A stretch of 64,000 bases of DNA from Pseudoalteromonas piscicida (lineage in GTDB: Bacteria; Pseudomonadota; Gammaproteobacteria; Enterobacterales; Alteromonadaceae), in contig NZ_NKHF01000025.1 in the NCBI RefSeq assembly GCF_002744175.1, positions 62,001 through 126,000 of the forward strand. The letters are read 5' to 3'. Shown here piece after piece: positions 8,541-18,274 of the stretch. Within the stretch, counting starts at the first letter, position 1. Each line of letters begins with the position of its first letter. The notes under the pieces were generated by a model. The model had not been told where the DNA came from. It made no database searches and was given only the letters and a program-made list of their open reading frames with translations. A program made the translations under genes and the position numbers.

Positions 8541-8562
8541 GTTTGACAAAAATATGTCAAAC
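8541..8562. promoter_or_regulatory. Perfect 22-base palindrome, possible operator
   Basis: GTTTGACA, six bases, TGTCAAAC form a perfect inverted repeat in the 403-base gap 8407-8809 between the divergent PPK2 gene and the large unknown protein. It lacks a U-tract, so it reads as a protein-binding site rather than a terminator. The left arm includes a TTGACA that could itself be a -35 element. Nothing else was recognised in this gap. Confidence 0.4.
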
Positions 8563-8809
8563 ACTGTCTGTAATTTAAACCAAAGCAGAAAGTTTGGCTT
8601 GTTTTTGGTCAAAAAATGCGAATTTGTTGTAACAGTATTAGCTTATATTTTAAGAACGGTAATATACAAAAGGCGACGAGCAAAGCTTAGCGGCTCATTG
8701 AATGAAAGGTGTTATCGGTATAAAATCTCTCCTTGATCTCGTTTCGTGCTCATTGATGAGTTGTAAGACGTCGATGAGTGATATTAGGATAAAGCAAGGA
8801 AGAATAGGC

Positions 8810-11617
8810 ATGAAGCCTTTTGACAAGTTACCTATGCTTGTACACGATGTACAGCAAGGCGCTACAGATGATTTACCTTTTCCGTCAGACTCAAAATTAA
8901 AAAACGCTCGGCAACCAACCACGTTGGCGATGACCAAAGTGCCCAACATCGTTCTTAAGGCACTTAACCCCCATTACTCTGACTATATTCGTATTGACCC
9001 GACAGAAGCTCGTTACTGGCATGGTGGGTTACATCACCACGACGATAGGCAACTATTTGTTATTTCGAATAACCGCGCGCAGCGTCTCAAAACGGTTTCT
9101 CAAGCTAATATAAAGCAGGTTTTTGCATTTATTAAAAAGTCAGCGCTAGAGACCAAAATGGAGGAGCAGTTCGGTTCTGGTGGCGGTAACGCTTTCTCAG
9201 GTGGAGATATCGGCTCGATTGGCCGTAATGGAAGCCGTCAAAGTAACAATAACACTAGTAACAAAAATACAGCTACTAAGCTAAAAAACACAACACAGCC
9301 CATAGATACCATTGCGCCATCCGTTATTATTGGTCAACCTAATCCAGATCAAATCGTAAAGCTAGAGCAAAACCAAACCACTAAAAGACGTTTTGCAAAT
9401 CATGTATTAGGGCCGGGAGAAACCGCCGCCAGTGTTGTTGAGCAGTACACTGGCACACCAAATGAAAGCCTTATATATGGCTTCAACCATCCCCAGTTTA
9501 CTATAAAAAATCCTCCTAAAGCGGGTGATGAAGTTAGGGTGAATACCGGCTTTGACGTATTGGTTAAGGGGCAATTTTATAATAGTAATAGTGTGAACAT
9601 AATCTGGAAAGGGCCAACATCTGGTTCAAAATCAGCCATATTGGAACAAGTTAATGGCGAGTATCTACCAGACAGAGGTTACGATTGGGAGTTGGCGCTA
9701 CCGCTTGTAGCAGGGGAGTACACAATAACAGCTGAAGCCGGAGGCGCAACGCACTCGGTGAGCTTTTCCGTTGCAGAATCAGAAGACCAACAGGAAATTA
9801 TTGATTTTATATATATTCCAGAAGATAACAGTTTTATTGCGGTTACTCAGTCACTTGCCGATATTTTAGAGCAAGAAATGGAAGTGCTTAACCCTCCCTT
9901 GGAGCAGCTTAAGCAGGCGCTGGCTGGGCAACAAGACCTCTCAAAACAAGATGATCAAGTAATCGACGCAAAAAAGGCGTTAAACGAAACCCTAAAGCCA
10001 CTTGTTTCAGGCCCCACCGCTAATAAAATTACCGAAGTCATTGGCTTTAAAGGTCGAAAGTATACCTATGTGCGCAGTGATAAAATCGCCAATCATACAA
10101 GACGCTACAAAATTGATACGGACATTCGAAACGGCCGTCGTTTTAGCGATGCGAATGGCAACTTAGACCGTAGCAAACTGAACAAAGCGCTTAAAAATGA
10201 TTTGAGTAAGCTAAAGGTCAATTTTAAGTTTGATAAGAAGCTTGTCGACACGTATACAACCATATGGGGCGAATGGGCTAGGGAGCTTAATAAAGATCTA
10301 AAGATAACAAGGTTTGAAAAAAGCGACTATTTTGACGCCAGTGCAGAGGCGCGATTAATGCGCTACACCCATGGTGCAGGCATTGCGGCAAACTTTAGCC
10401 CAAAAGATGGTGTCTTTTCATTTCAAGCTGATGGCAAAGTCGATTTTGCAGTTGGTGAAGCAAAAGCTGCAATCAGTGGTTACTTCCCCAATAAAAAGGG
10501 GTATGAGTTTAGGTTTATGATGCCGCTTAAAAATACGGCTAAAGAGCGGGAGATAAACTTAGGTGCGATCCGATTAAATGCGACCATTGCCCTTTTTGGC
10601 TATGCGGGAGCGAAATTACAGGCAGCGGCAAATATAGGCTGTACAGTAAGGCAAGGTAAAATGATGCTTGAGGGATTAACCCCTGAACAAGTAAAAGCAC
10701 TCAGCCGCGCCGATCGCAAGTTTGAACCTGTAAAAGGCGAGCTCAGTGCATTTGCTGGGGTATCCGCAGGATGCGAGTTAACCGGTGCTTTGCAGTGGGA
10801 TAATCCAGAAAAAACCGGTAAGTCTAGCTTTTGTGATTTAGCTAAACTAGGAGGAAAGGCAGAAGGCGCATTTGGCGCCGGTGCACGTGCCGGATGTTAT
10901 ATTGGTTATGAAGACGGAAGGTTTATGCTTCGTGCGAAATTGGGACTTATCTGGGGCGTAGGTGCTGGCGGAGAGTTAGTCTGTGAGATAGGTGTAGATG
11001 AAATCGTCACGCTTGCCCAGTTCGTATATCACCAGCTTAAAAATAATGATTATGATTACCTAGCATTTATCCAAGAAGATGCTTTTAAAGTATTATACAA
11101 AGCAGTATCTATGCATATAGCAACAGGAAATGAGATTTTTAATTTCATAGGTTATAGTGTTCGTCAAGTCGATACATGGTGGCGAGGAACTGTTTTAATC
11201 CATGAACGTGCGAAAGATATGATGGATAATATTCTACAAAAGCCCGAAATGTTAAAATTTACGGTGCCTGAAGCTAAGGGGGCAATGCTAAACTTACTTG
11301 CTAATCCAAATTTAGCGAGTTTACTTGATTCTGACGCCTATAGTTGGTCCGGGTTAAATGAGCAGCGTGAAAATGCTATTATTATTATGCTTAAGCATAT
11401 TCTCTGCACTGAAGAGCTAGATGAAGTATTGCAGCATATGGGGGAAGGCGGTGGAAAATGTAGCCGAGAAGAGGGCTTATCTCAGCTGAATAGTATCTTA
11501 GAAGGTGCTCAGCAGCGTGAGTTTGATGCATGGCGGCGCCAACTACCAAGCCGAGCACGTTCCGGTTCGGTTGCCGTCGCAATGCTTAATATTAGTCCAT
11601 TTGTAGCACTGGCATAA
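8810..11617 (+). CDS. Large multidomain protein, LysM-like segment and glycine-rich half; candidate secreted effector
   Basis: I do not recognise this 935-residue protein as a named family. In order there are: an N-terminal region with no signal peptide; a Ser/Asn/Gly-rich linker at about 115-165; a LysM-like segment at about 194-248 (HVLGPGETAASVVEQYTG); an Ig-like beta region at about 252-325; a helical, charged stretch; and from about 585 to 730 a glycine/alanine-rich part with repeating units such as GELSAFAGVSAGCELTGALQ and AEGAFGAGARAGCYIGY. The C-terminal 200 residues are helical and end in a hydrophobic tail. From memory this resembles putative type VI secretion effectors, but that is inference. 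The ATG at 8810 has AAGGA upstream; the longer frame from 8702 lacks one. It converges on two lipoprotein genes. Confidence 0.8.
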   Translation: MKPFDKLPMLVHDVQQGATDDLPFPSDSKLKNARQPTTLAMTKVPNIVLKALNPHYSDYIRIDPTEARYWHGGLHHHDDRQLFVISNNRAQRLKTVSQANIKQVFAFIKKSALETKMEEQFGSGGGNAFSGGDIGSIGRNGSRQSNNNTSNKNTATKLKNTTQPIDTIAPSVIIGQPNPDQIVKLEQNQTTKRRFANHVLGPGETAASVVEQYTGTPNESLIYGFNHPQFTIKNPPKAGDEVRVNTGFDVLVKGQFYNSNSVNIIWKGPTSGSKSAILEQVNGEYLPDRGYDWELALPLVAGEYTITAEAGGATHSVSFSVAESEDQQEIIDFIYIPEDNSFIAVTQSLADILEQEMEVLNPPLEQLKQALAGQQDLSKQDDQVIDAKKALNETLKPLVSGPTANKITEVIGFKGRKYTYVRSDKIANHTRRYKIDTDIRNGRRFSDANGNLDRSKLNKALKNDLSKLKVNFKFDKKLVDTYTTIWGEWARELNKDLKITRFEKSDYFDASAEARLMRYTHGAGIAANFSPKDGVFSFQADGKVDFAVGEAKAAISGYFPNKKGYEFRFMMPLKNTAKEREINLGAIRLNATIALFGYAGAKLQAAANIGCTVRQGKMMLEGLTPEQVKALSRADRKFEPVKGELSAFAGVSAGCELTGALQWDNPEKTGKSSFCDLAKLGGKAEGAFGAGARAGCYIGYEDGRFMLRAKLGLIWGVGAGGELVCEIGVDEIVTLAQFVYHQLKNNDYDYLAFIQEDAFKVLYKAVSMHIATGNEIFNFIGYSVRQVDTWWRGTVLIHERAKDMMDNILQKPEMLKFTVPEAKGAMLNLLANPNLASLLDSDAYSWSGLNEQRENAIIIMLKHILCTEELDEVLQHMGEGGGKCSREEGLSQLNSILEGAQQREFDAWRRQLPSRARSGSVAVAMLNISPFVALA

Positions 11618-11627
11618 CAGCGTAATA

Positions 11628-11654
11628 GCAACCAAAGTTAGCTACTTTGGTTGC
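11628..11654. other. Hairpin between convergent genes
   Basis: GCAACCAAAG at 11628-11637 pairs with CTTTGGTTGC at 11645-11654 around a 7-base loop. It spans the end of the lipoprotein gene and lies just after the large gene. Neither strand has a U-tract, so termination there is possible but not clear. Confidence 0.4.
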
Positions 11655-12580
11655 ATGTCTAGTGGTGTAGGTTGATTTAGTGCGCATCTAAACCCGATGT
11701 CCCTGTAGCTAGTGTCGAGTTCATTTGACTCTTGCCGTGTATAAACATTACTGCCACGTGGCGATTCCATAAAAGTTCCGCCTCGCATGACCTTTTTTGT
11801 GCCTTCTTTTGGCCCTTTGGGATCCAGCTCTGGGGAGTGTTGATAGTAATCCTCAGCCCACCAGTCATTGACCCATTCAATCATGTTTCCACTTAAATCA
11901 TAAAATCCCAATGGGTTAGCGGGGTATGTGCCAGAAGGTTCCGCATAATCAGTATTTAGTTCATAATTCCGGCCTTCTTCTATCCACCCACTATCAGTGG
12001 CAAACAAAATATTCTCGCCACGGTTTCGTGCAGCAAATTCCCATTGTGCTTCTGTTGGTAAATCAAAGGGGAGTTGGGTTAGCTCAGCGAGCCATAAGCA
12101 ATAGTTTTTTGCGCCGTACCAACTCACCCCCGCAGGGAATTCAGGTGCACGCCAAATTTCATTTTTATCCCATTCTTCCCACACGGTTTTTGGCAGGTCG
12201 TTTACTGCGGTATATAAATCAAAATCGCCATAGCTTACCTCATAAGCGCCCATCGAATAGCTGGTAAGGGTCACCTTATGAGCGGGTTTATTGTCACGGG
12301 CTATGGTCCAAGGCAAGTTATTAGGGCCTCCGCCATCGCCCATCATAAAGCTGCCGCCTTCAACAAATATCATTTGGGCTTTTGTGCGCTCAATAAGAGC
12401 TTGCACTTGCTTGTCTTGCTCGCCAGTAAGCGCGTCTATTTGTTGGCCAAGGTCGTCACACCCTGTTATTACCACACACAGTAATGGGGGACTTAGAGCT
12501 GTGATATATTTTTTGGCGGGATTACAGCGCCAGTTAATCTTGGCAAAGTGGGAGAGTGAAACTATCCGTTTATTTTCCAT
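11642..12580 (-). CDS. SUMF1/FGE-fold lipoprotein, copy 1
   Basis: This 312-residue protein has a lipoprotein signal ending at Cys41 (VITGC). The residue after the Cys is Asp, which in E. coli favours retention in the inner membrane. The body is a formylglycine-generating-enzyme (SUMF1) fold: FVEGGSFMMGDGGG near 72-85, WYGAKNYCLWL, LPTEAQWEFAARN, GNMIEWVNDWW, and the closing RGG...GFRCAL segment. The catalytic cysteine pair of true FGE is not seen in the expected region, so it is probably a binding or structural variant rather than a sulfatase-activating enzyme. It converges on the large protein gene and is a near copy of the next gene. A periplasmic partner or protective role is possible but unproven. 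Confidence 0.85.
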   Translation of the reverse strand: MENKRIVSLSHFAKINWRCNPAKKYITALSPPLLCVVITGCDDLGQQIDALTGEQDKQVQALIERTKAQMIFVEGGSFMMGDGGGPNNLPWTIARDNKPAHKVTLTSYSMGAYEVSYGDFDLYTAVNDLPKTVWEEWDKNEIWRAPEFPAGVSWYGAKNYCLWLAELTQLPFDLPTEAQWEFAARNRGENILFATDSGWIEEGRNYELNTDYAEPSGTYPANPLGFYDLSGNMIEWVNDWWAEDYYQHSPELDPKGPKEGTKKVMRGGTFMESPRGSNVYTRQESNELDTSYRDIGFRCALNQPTPLDMQPK

Positions 12581-12713
12581 GTGGTGACTTTCCGTATGTT
12601 ACTTATTTATCCTTAGTACTGCTCAAGCATACCAAGCGCACAGGCGAAATCAAAATTGCCACAGCATAAAGTAAGCAGTTTGAATAAACGCTGACTTTTA
12701 CTATGGCAATGCA

Positions 12714-13655
12714 CTAGTTAACTGATTGAACTGGAAGTGACTTCGCTAGATTTAGCGCGCAGCGAAATCCTTTAGCACGATACGCTTCATCAAGCTCATC
12801 TGACTCTTGCCGTGTATATACATTACTACCGCGAGGAGACTCTAAAAATCTTCCTCCTCGCATGACTTTTTTTGTGCCTTCTTTTGGCCCTTTAGGATCC
12901 TGTTCTGGGGAGTGTTGATAATAATCTTCAGCCCACCAGTCATTGACCCACTCAATCATATTGCCGCTTAAATCATAAAATCCTAATGGGTTAGCGGGGT
13001 ATGTGCCAGAAGGCTCCGCATAATCAGTATTTAGTTCATAATTCCGGCCTTCTTCTATCCGCCCGTTATCTGTGGCAAAAAGAATATTCTCGCCACGGTT
13101 TCGTGCTGGAAATTCCCATTGTGCTTCTGTTGGTAAATCAATTGGGAGTTGTGTGAGTTTTGCCAGCCATAAACAATAGTTCTTAGCACCATACCAACTC
13201 ACTCCCGCAGGAAATTCAGGCGCGCGCCAAATTTCATCTTTATCCCATTTTGTCCACATGGTTTTTGGTAGGTCGTTTACTGCGGTATATAAATCAAAAT
13301 CGCCATAGCTTACCTCATAAGCGCCCATCGAATAGCTGGTAAGGGTCACCTTATGAGCGGGTTTATTGTCACGGGCTATGGTCCAAGGCAAGTTATTAGG
13401 GCCTCCGCCATCGCCCATCATAAAGCTGCCGCCTTCAACAAATACCATTTGGGCTTTTGTGCGCTCAATAAGAGCTTGCACTTGCTTGTCTTGCTCGCCA
13501 GTAAGCGCGTCTATTTGTCGGCCAAGGTCGTCACACCCAGTCATCACCAAACACAGTAATGCGAGATTTGGAGCTGTGGTATATTGATTGGCGAGAATAT
13601 TGCGCCGGTTAATGTTGGCAAAGTGGGAGAGTGAATGTATCCGTTTATTTTCCAT
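12714..13655 (-). CDS. SUMF1/FGE-fold lipoprotein, copy 2
   Basis: This 313-residue paralogue of the preceding gene also has a lipobox at Cys41 (VMTGC) followed by Asp, and the same SUMF1-fold body. A core stretch of about 60 residues from GGSFMMGDGGG to AVNDLPKT is identical in the two copies. Differences cluster in the signal peptide (residues 7-40), in scattered surface positions, and in the last dozen residues. The FGE catalytic cysteine pair is again absent. It has its own copy of the upstream flank, so each gene probably has its own promoter. Retention of two diverging copies suggests selection for variety, as in binding or immunity proteins; this is inference. Confidence 0.85.
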   Translation of the reverse strand: MENKRIHSLSHFANINRRNILANQYTTAPNLALLCLVMTGCDDLGRQIDALTGEQDKQVQALIERTKAQMVFVEGGSFMMGDGGGPNNLPWTIARDNKPAHKVTLTSYSMGAYEVSYGDFDLYTAVNDLPKTMWTKWDKDEIWRAPEFPAGVSWYGAKNYCLWLAKLTQLPIDLPTEAQWEFPARNRGENILFATDNGRIEEGRNYELNTDYAEPSGTYPANPLGFYDLSGNMIEWVNDWWAEDYYQHSPEQDPKGPKEGTKKVMRGGRFLESPRGSNVYTRQESDELDEAYRAKGFRCALNLAKSLPVQSVN

Positions 13656-13775
13656 GTGGTGACTTTCCGTATGTTACTTATTTGTCCTTAGTGCTGCTAA
13701 AGCATATCAAGCGCACAGGCGAAATCAAAATTGCCACAGTATAAAGTAAGTAGCTTGAATAAACGCTGACTTTTA

Positions 13776-14064
13776 GGGTGTTAGATGTGATGATAATTAG
13801 TTAGCTCTGTAATTGAGCTAAAATTGATAGGCAGAAGCATCACTAGCTTGTATTAGTGCAATAAGCAACCTTACAAATTTAATTCTGTGACTGGGTTTTG
13901 AATTTGCTATCTACTGCTCAATCAGCGATATTAAATGGCATTTAGTTTAGTGTGAAACACTACAGACAAAATTAGCTTTATTTTTACTTAACGCCATGAT
14001 AATAAACTAATAGTTGGGATGTTAACGTTTGAATGGCAGGAAAACTAGTTCAAGGAAGCTGATA
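13776..14064. other. AT-rich intergenic stretch with small hairpin
   Basis: Together with the duplicated flank before it, this forms a gap of about 400 bases between divergent genes. TTAGCTC at 13801-13807 pairs with GAGCTAA at 13815-13821. I see no convincing promoter or small gene in the rest. Confidence 0.4.
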
Positions 14065-14898
14065 ATGCGGTTTTGGTTTTTAATAATATTAGGTATTTCA
14101 TTTAACTCAAATAGCATTGTTATCCGCCATGACGTCGATGACGCCAAGTACAAGGTGTCGAGCAATGTGTTGCCTCAGTTAGCAACTTTTTATATTGATG
14201 GTGGTCATGGTACATTAATTGACTCAAAGTGGGTCTTAACAGTCGCCCATGCAACATTTTGCCTTCAGCCAAATTCGACAATACTCATCAATAATACCCC
14301 TACCTTGATTGAGCAAGTATTTGTTCACTCAGGTTATATACCAGGGCAAAGCCACGATATTGCACTTATCAAACTCAAGCAAGCTGTAAGCGATGTTAAG
14401 CCTTTCAAGATTAACCGTGAAACAGATGAGCTTGATAAAGTACTATGGTTTATTGGTATAGGAGGGACAGGTAACGGTATAACTGGGCAAACGATTGACA
14501 ACTTGGCTAACCGAGGCCAAATGCGACGGGCTGAAAATACCGTGATACTAGCCCAAGGCCCGCTTATTAAATTTAGCTTTGACCGCGGTGACAAGGCACT
14601 GCCTTTGGAAGGAGTGTCGGGTGGAGGAGATAGCGGTGGTCCAGCCTATCAACACAAAGATGGTCAAGGTATTGTGGTTGGAGTCAGCTCTAGAGTAGCG
14701 GGCGGGAGAATTGGTCGCTACGGTGTGACGGAAGTATACAGTCGCGTTTCTTATTTCGCTGATTGGATAGACAATATTATTGCGGGCAAAAATGTATCCA
14801 GTTTGGCCACGCCTGCACTAACCCAATTGCCTGCCGGCCTAACTGATGAGATATTGCCACAAGTGTGTGAAGAAATTAACGTAAAAAGCAGCCAGTAA
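14065..14898 (+). CDS. Secreted trypsin-like serine protease (S1 family)
   Basis: This 277-residue protein starts with a hydrophobic signal-like segment (MRFWFLIILGISFNS), so it is probably exported. The body is a chymotrypsin/trypsin fold with the full triad: His62 in LTVAHAT, Asp98 in SHDIALIKL and Ser190 in GGGDSGGPAY. A Gly occupies the typical oxyanion position before Asp-Ser. The length is normal for a single-domain S1 protease; no propeptide or C-terminal sorting domain is obvious. The ATG at 14065 has AAGGA upstream and puts the signal peptide first; the in-frame ATG at 14029 would add 12 polar residues before it. It stands alone, between the duplicated lipoprotein genes and the arginine cluster. 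Confidence 0.85.
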   Translation: MRFWFLIILGISFNSNSIVIRHDVDDAKYKVSSNVLPQLATFYIDGGHGTLIDSKWVLTVAHATFCLQPNSTILINNTPTLIEQVFVHSGYIPGQSHDIALIKLKQAVSDVKPFKINRETDELDKVLWFIGIGGTGNGITGQTIDNLANRGQMRRAENTVILAQGPLIKFSFDRGDKALPLEGVSGGGDSGGPAYQHKDGQGIVVGVSSRVAGGRIGRYGVTEVYSRVSYFADWIDNIIAGKNVSSLATPALTQLPAGLTDEILPQVCEEINVKSSQ

Positions 14899-14907
14899 GG
14901 CTGCTTT
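14885..14907. terminator. Terminator hairpin between convergent genes
   Basis: AAAGCAGCC at 14885-14893 pairs with GGCTGCTTT at 14899-14907, overlapping the protease stop codon. The minus strand reads into a run of five U, so it best terminates the arginine cluster. The plus strand has a shorter U run, so it may act both ways. Confidence 0.65.
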
Positions 14908-14950
14908 GCAATTTGGGCAGAGTGCTTAGGCAAGCACTGATTTTTTGAGA

Positions 14951-15754
14951 CTATCTTGCGTTAGTACTTTCAAAAATCTTGTCAGCAGAGGCTGCAACAA
15001 AACCAGTGTAGATTTCACCGTCTGGTTTTGCGTAGCGCAGTGCAAATTCATAAAAACAGCTTGGAATACTGAATTCACCGTCGCTGAACTTCACAGTTTG
15101 GTGATCGGCTAGTGTTGAAGATTGCTCAAGCAATACTTCTGGAGAGCCTTTGATCTCGCCGCCGGAGGTGTTTAACTCAAAACCATTGTCTTTAAGTGCT
15201 TGGTTTACGGCTTCAATAGTGGTGAAGTTTTTGAGGTAATTGATGCTTACCGTGAAGTGGTTAGCGCGGTAACCCCACGCTGACATCCAAGCTGCATATT
15301 CGCTTTCGGCCAGTAGCTTTTTGTATGTTTCGTGAGATACATTCCAGTGAGTACCTGAGTACAGGAAGTCTTCTGCGGTTACCGCTGAGGCATCGATTTG
15401 CTCAACCATTTCTTTAACGATGGTTTGTAGCTCTTCTGAACATTGCTCAACTAATAGCTCAGAGATAAATACTTTTGGCTTTGTTGGGTCTTGATGCTCA
15501 AAGTGCTTAGCGTATAGTTTCTTTGCTTCAAAGTGGTATTCACCGCACTCTTTATAACCAACCGCTTTAAAGTGTGCAGCAAGCTTTTCTAGACCTACTT
15601 TTTCAAGGTTAAAAGTACGCAATGCGATGTGGTCGTTGATCACGTCATCTTTTTGCGTTGAACCCAGTAATTCGTGAACTTTAACTGCAGACGGTGTTAC
15701 TTCTAAATAGTTGTCCCACAGGTGTTCAAATAATGTATCTACGTTGTTGTGCAT
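14951..15754 (-). CDS. DUF1338 protein (2-oxoadipate dioxygenase/decarboxylase-like)
   Basis: This 267-residue cytosolic protein matches DUF1338. Characterised members (HglS/YdcJ type) are Fe(II)-dependent enzymes of the VOC fold that turn 2-oxoadipate into 2-hydroxyglutarate in lysine breakdown. The likely metal ligands are His42 in NDHIALRTF, the His in RANHFTVSINY, and the Glu in FYEFALRY. It is shorter than HglS, so the substrate may differ. It follows AstA by about 75 bases on the same strand, with an ATACCAATT palindrome in the gap, and probably belongs to the same unit. That places it beside arginine catabolism rather than lysine catabolism. The assignment of substrate is open. Confidence 0.85.
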   Translation of the reverse strand: MHNNVDTLFEHLWDNYLEVTPSAVKVHELLGSTQKDDVINDHIALRTFNLEKVGLEKLAAHFKAVGYKECGEYHFEAKKLYAKHFEHQDPTKPKVFISELLVEQCSEELQTIVKEMVEQIDASAVTAEDFLYSGTHWNVSHETYKKLLAESEYAAWMSAWGYRANHFTVSINYLKNFTTIEAVNQALKDNGFELNTSGGEIKGSPEVLLEQSSTLADHQTVKFSDGEFSIPSCFYEFALRYAKPDGEIYTGFVAASADKIFESTNAR

Positions 15755-15798
15755 AATGGTTTCCTAATTTTTTGTCTTGGTGACAGTTTGTTAACGTT

Positions 15799-15812
15799 AT
15801 ACCAATTGGTAT
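15799..15812. repeat. ATACCAATTGGTAT palindrome
   Basis: This is a perfect 14-base palindrome in the gap between the AstA and DUF1338 genes. It shares its core with the inverted repeat at 687-719 and the half site at 38030. Confidence 0.6.
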
Positions 15813-15828
15813 TAGCACGACATGAAAT

Positions 15829-16854
15829 TTATAACTTAAATGCGCTTATTAACTCACCTTGAGTGACGTCTAGCGCTTTGGCAACTTCTGCAGTTAGCTG
15901 AATTTTTTCCTCAGCTTCGCAGAGGTATGCCTGATCGGTAAAGGTGGCTTTAAACGCCTCTAATCGACCATTAGAGATAGCAAGACTCGGCAGATTATTG
16001 GCTACAGAAGTGACTATTTCTACTTCACCTTTAAATGACTCTCTCACCGTTCGAATATTATCGAGTTTGGCTTCAACTGTTGGGCCTGCGTCAAATAAAT
16101 CCACGTAGCCTCGGTGTTCAAACCCTTCTTTTTGTAATAAACGCAGAGCAGGCTTGGTTTTCTCGTGCACATGACCAATAACGGCTTGTGCTTCTGGACT
16201 TAGTAAATTTGCATAGATGGGATACTTGGGCATAAGTTCACAAATAAAAACTTTATCCCCGAGACCTACCAAGTGATCTGCTTGCGGAAACTCGATACTA
16301 AAAAAGTGCTCTTGTAACCATTGCCAAAATGGTGAATGACCATGTTCGTCGCTCACGCCACGCATTTCTGCAATAACGGTATCGCTGAAACGCTCTGCAT
16401 GTTCAGCCATAAACAAAAAGCGGCTACGAGACAAAAAGCGACCAGCCAAACCTTGACGGCGACCTTCACGTAAAAATAAGGTGCAGATCTCAGAGCTGCC
16501 AGTATAGTCGTTACACATGGACAAAATATCAACCGTATTGTACACCCCGAGTGTTCTAGAATGATGTACGGTTTTGCCAAGGTGATAATGATATAGCGGC
16601 ACAGACATGCCAACGGCGGCTTCTATTGCCGTGGTGCCAATGATTTCTCCCGATTGGGTGTCTTCAAGGACGAATAAATAGCCTTCGTCATAGGGTTTTT
16701 TGACTGACTTTGTAAAGCTATCAACTGAGCGATCAATTTTGTTTGACAACAGTTCGTCGTCGACCGGCAATGAGGTAAACCCATGACCGGATTCAATCGC
16801 AATCATTTTTAGTGCGTCAAAGTCAGTTTTTTGTATTGGTCTTAATACTAACAT
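15829..16854 (-). CDS. astA: Arginine N-succinyltransferase
   Basis: This 341-residue protein matches AstA, the first enzyme of the arginine succinyltransferase pathway, which moves a succinyl group from succinyl-CoA to arginine in the cytosol. It starts MLVLRPIQKTDFDAL, an acetyltransferase-like opening, and has the conserved ESGHGFTSLP and LFLREGRRQGLAGRFLSRSRF segments typical of the family; length is normal (E. coli 344). It lies 30 bases after the aminotransferase gene and is cotranscribed with it. AstB, AstD and AstE are not in this window, so the rest of the pathway must be elsewhere if present. Confidence 0.93.
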   Translation of the reverse strand: MLVLRPIQKTDFDALKMIAIESGHGFTSLPVDDELLSNKIDRSVDSFTKSVKKPYDEGYLFVLEDTQSGEIIGTTAIEAAVGMSVPLYHYHLGKTVHHSRTLGVYNTVDILSMCNDYTGSSEICTLFLREGRRQGLAGRFLSRSRFLFMAEHAERFSDTVIAEMRGVSDEHGHSPFWQWLQEHFFSIEFPQADHLVGLGDKVFICELMPKYPIYANLLSPEAQAVIGHVHEKTKPALRLLQKEGFEHRGYVDLFDAGPTVEAKLDNIRTVRESFKGEVEIVTSVANNLPSLAISNGRLEAFKATFTDQAYLCEAEEKIQLTAEVAKALDVTQGELISAFKL

Positions 16855-16884
16855 GGAAAAGAGGAGGCCTAAGCCCCCAGCTCC

Positions 16885-18153
<1,269 letters not shown>

Positions 18154-18274
18154 TTAATCTGCTTACAGTCAACTTGCTATTTATTCATTATTACGCGCTT
18201 TTATAATAATTTGCAGTGCAATAATTCACATATTTGATATCATTTATGTCAAATTAACATGGTTAAATTGCAAA

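Larger units (their letters stand above)
11642..13775. repeat. Tandem duplication, period 1075 bases
   Basis: Two head-to-tail units, about 11642-12700 and 12714-13775, each hold one lipoprotein gene plus 120 bases of upstream flank (12581-12700 and 13656-13775). The start codons lie 1075 bases apart. The flanks and the 5' half of the genes are nearly identical, while the 3' ends differ more. This fits a duplication followed by uneven divergence or gene conversion. Confidence 0.9.

Noticed and set aside
8702-8809. Upstream start for the large protein
   Set aside because: No ribosome site there and the added residues look like random coding; the ATG at 8810 has AAGGA at good spacing.
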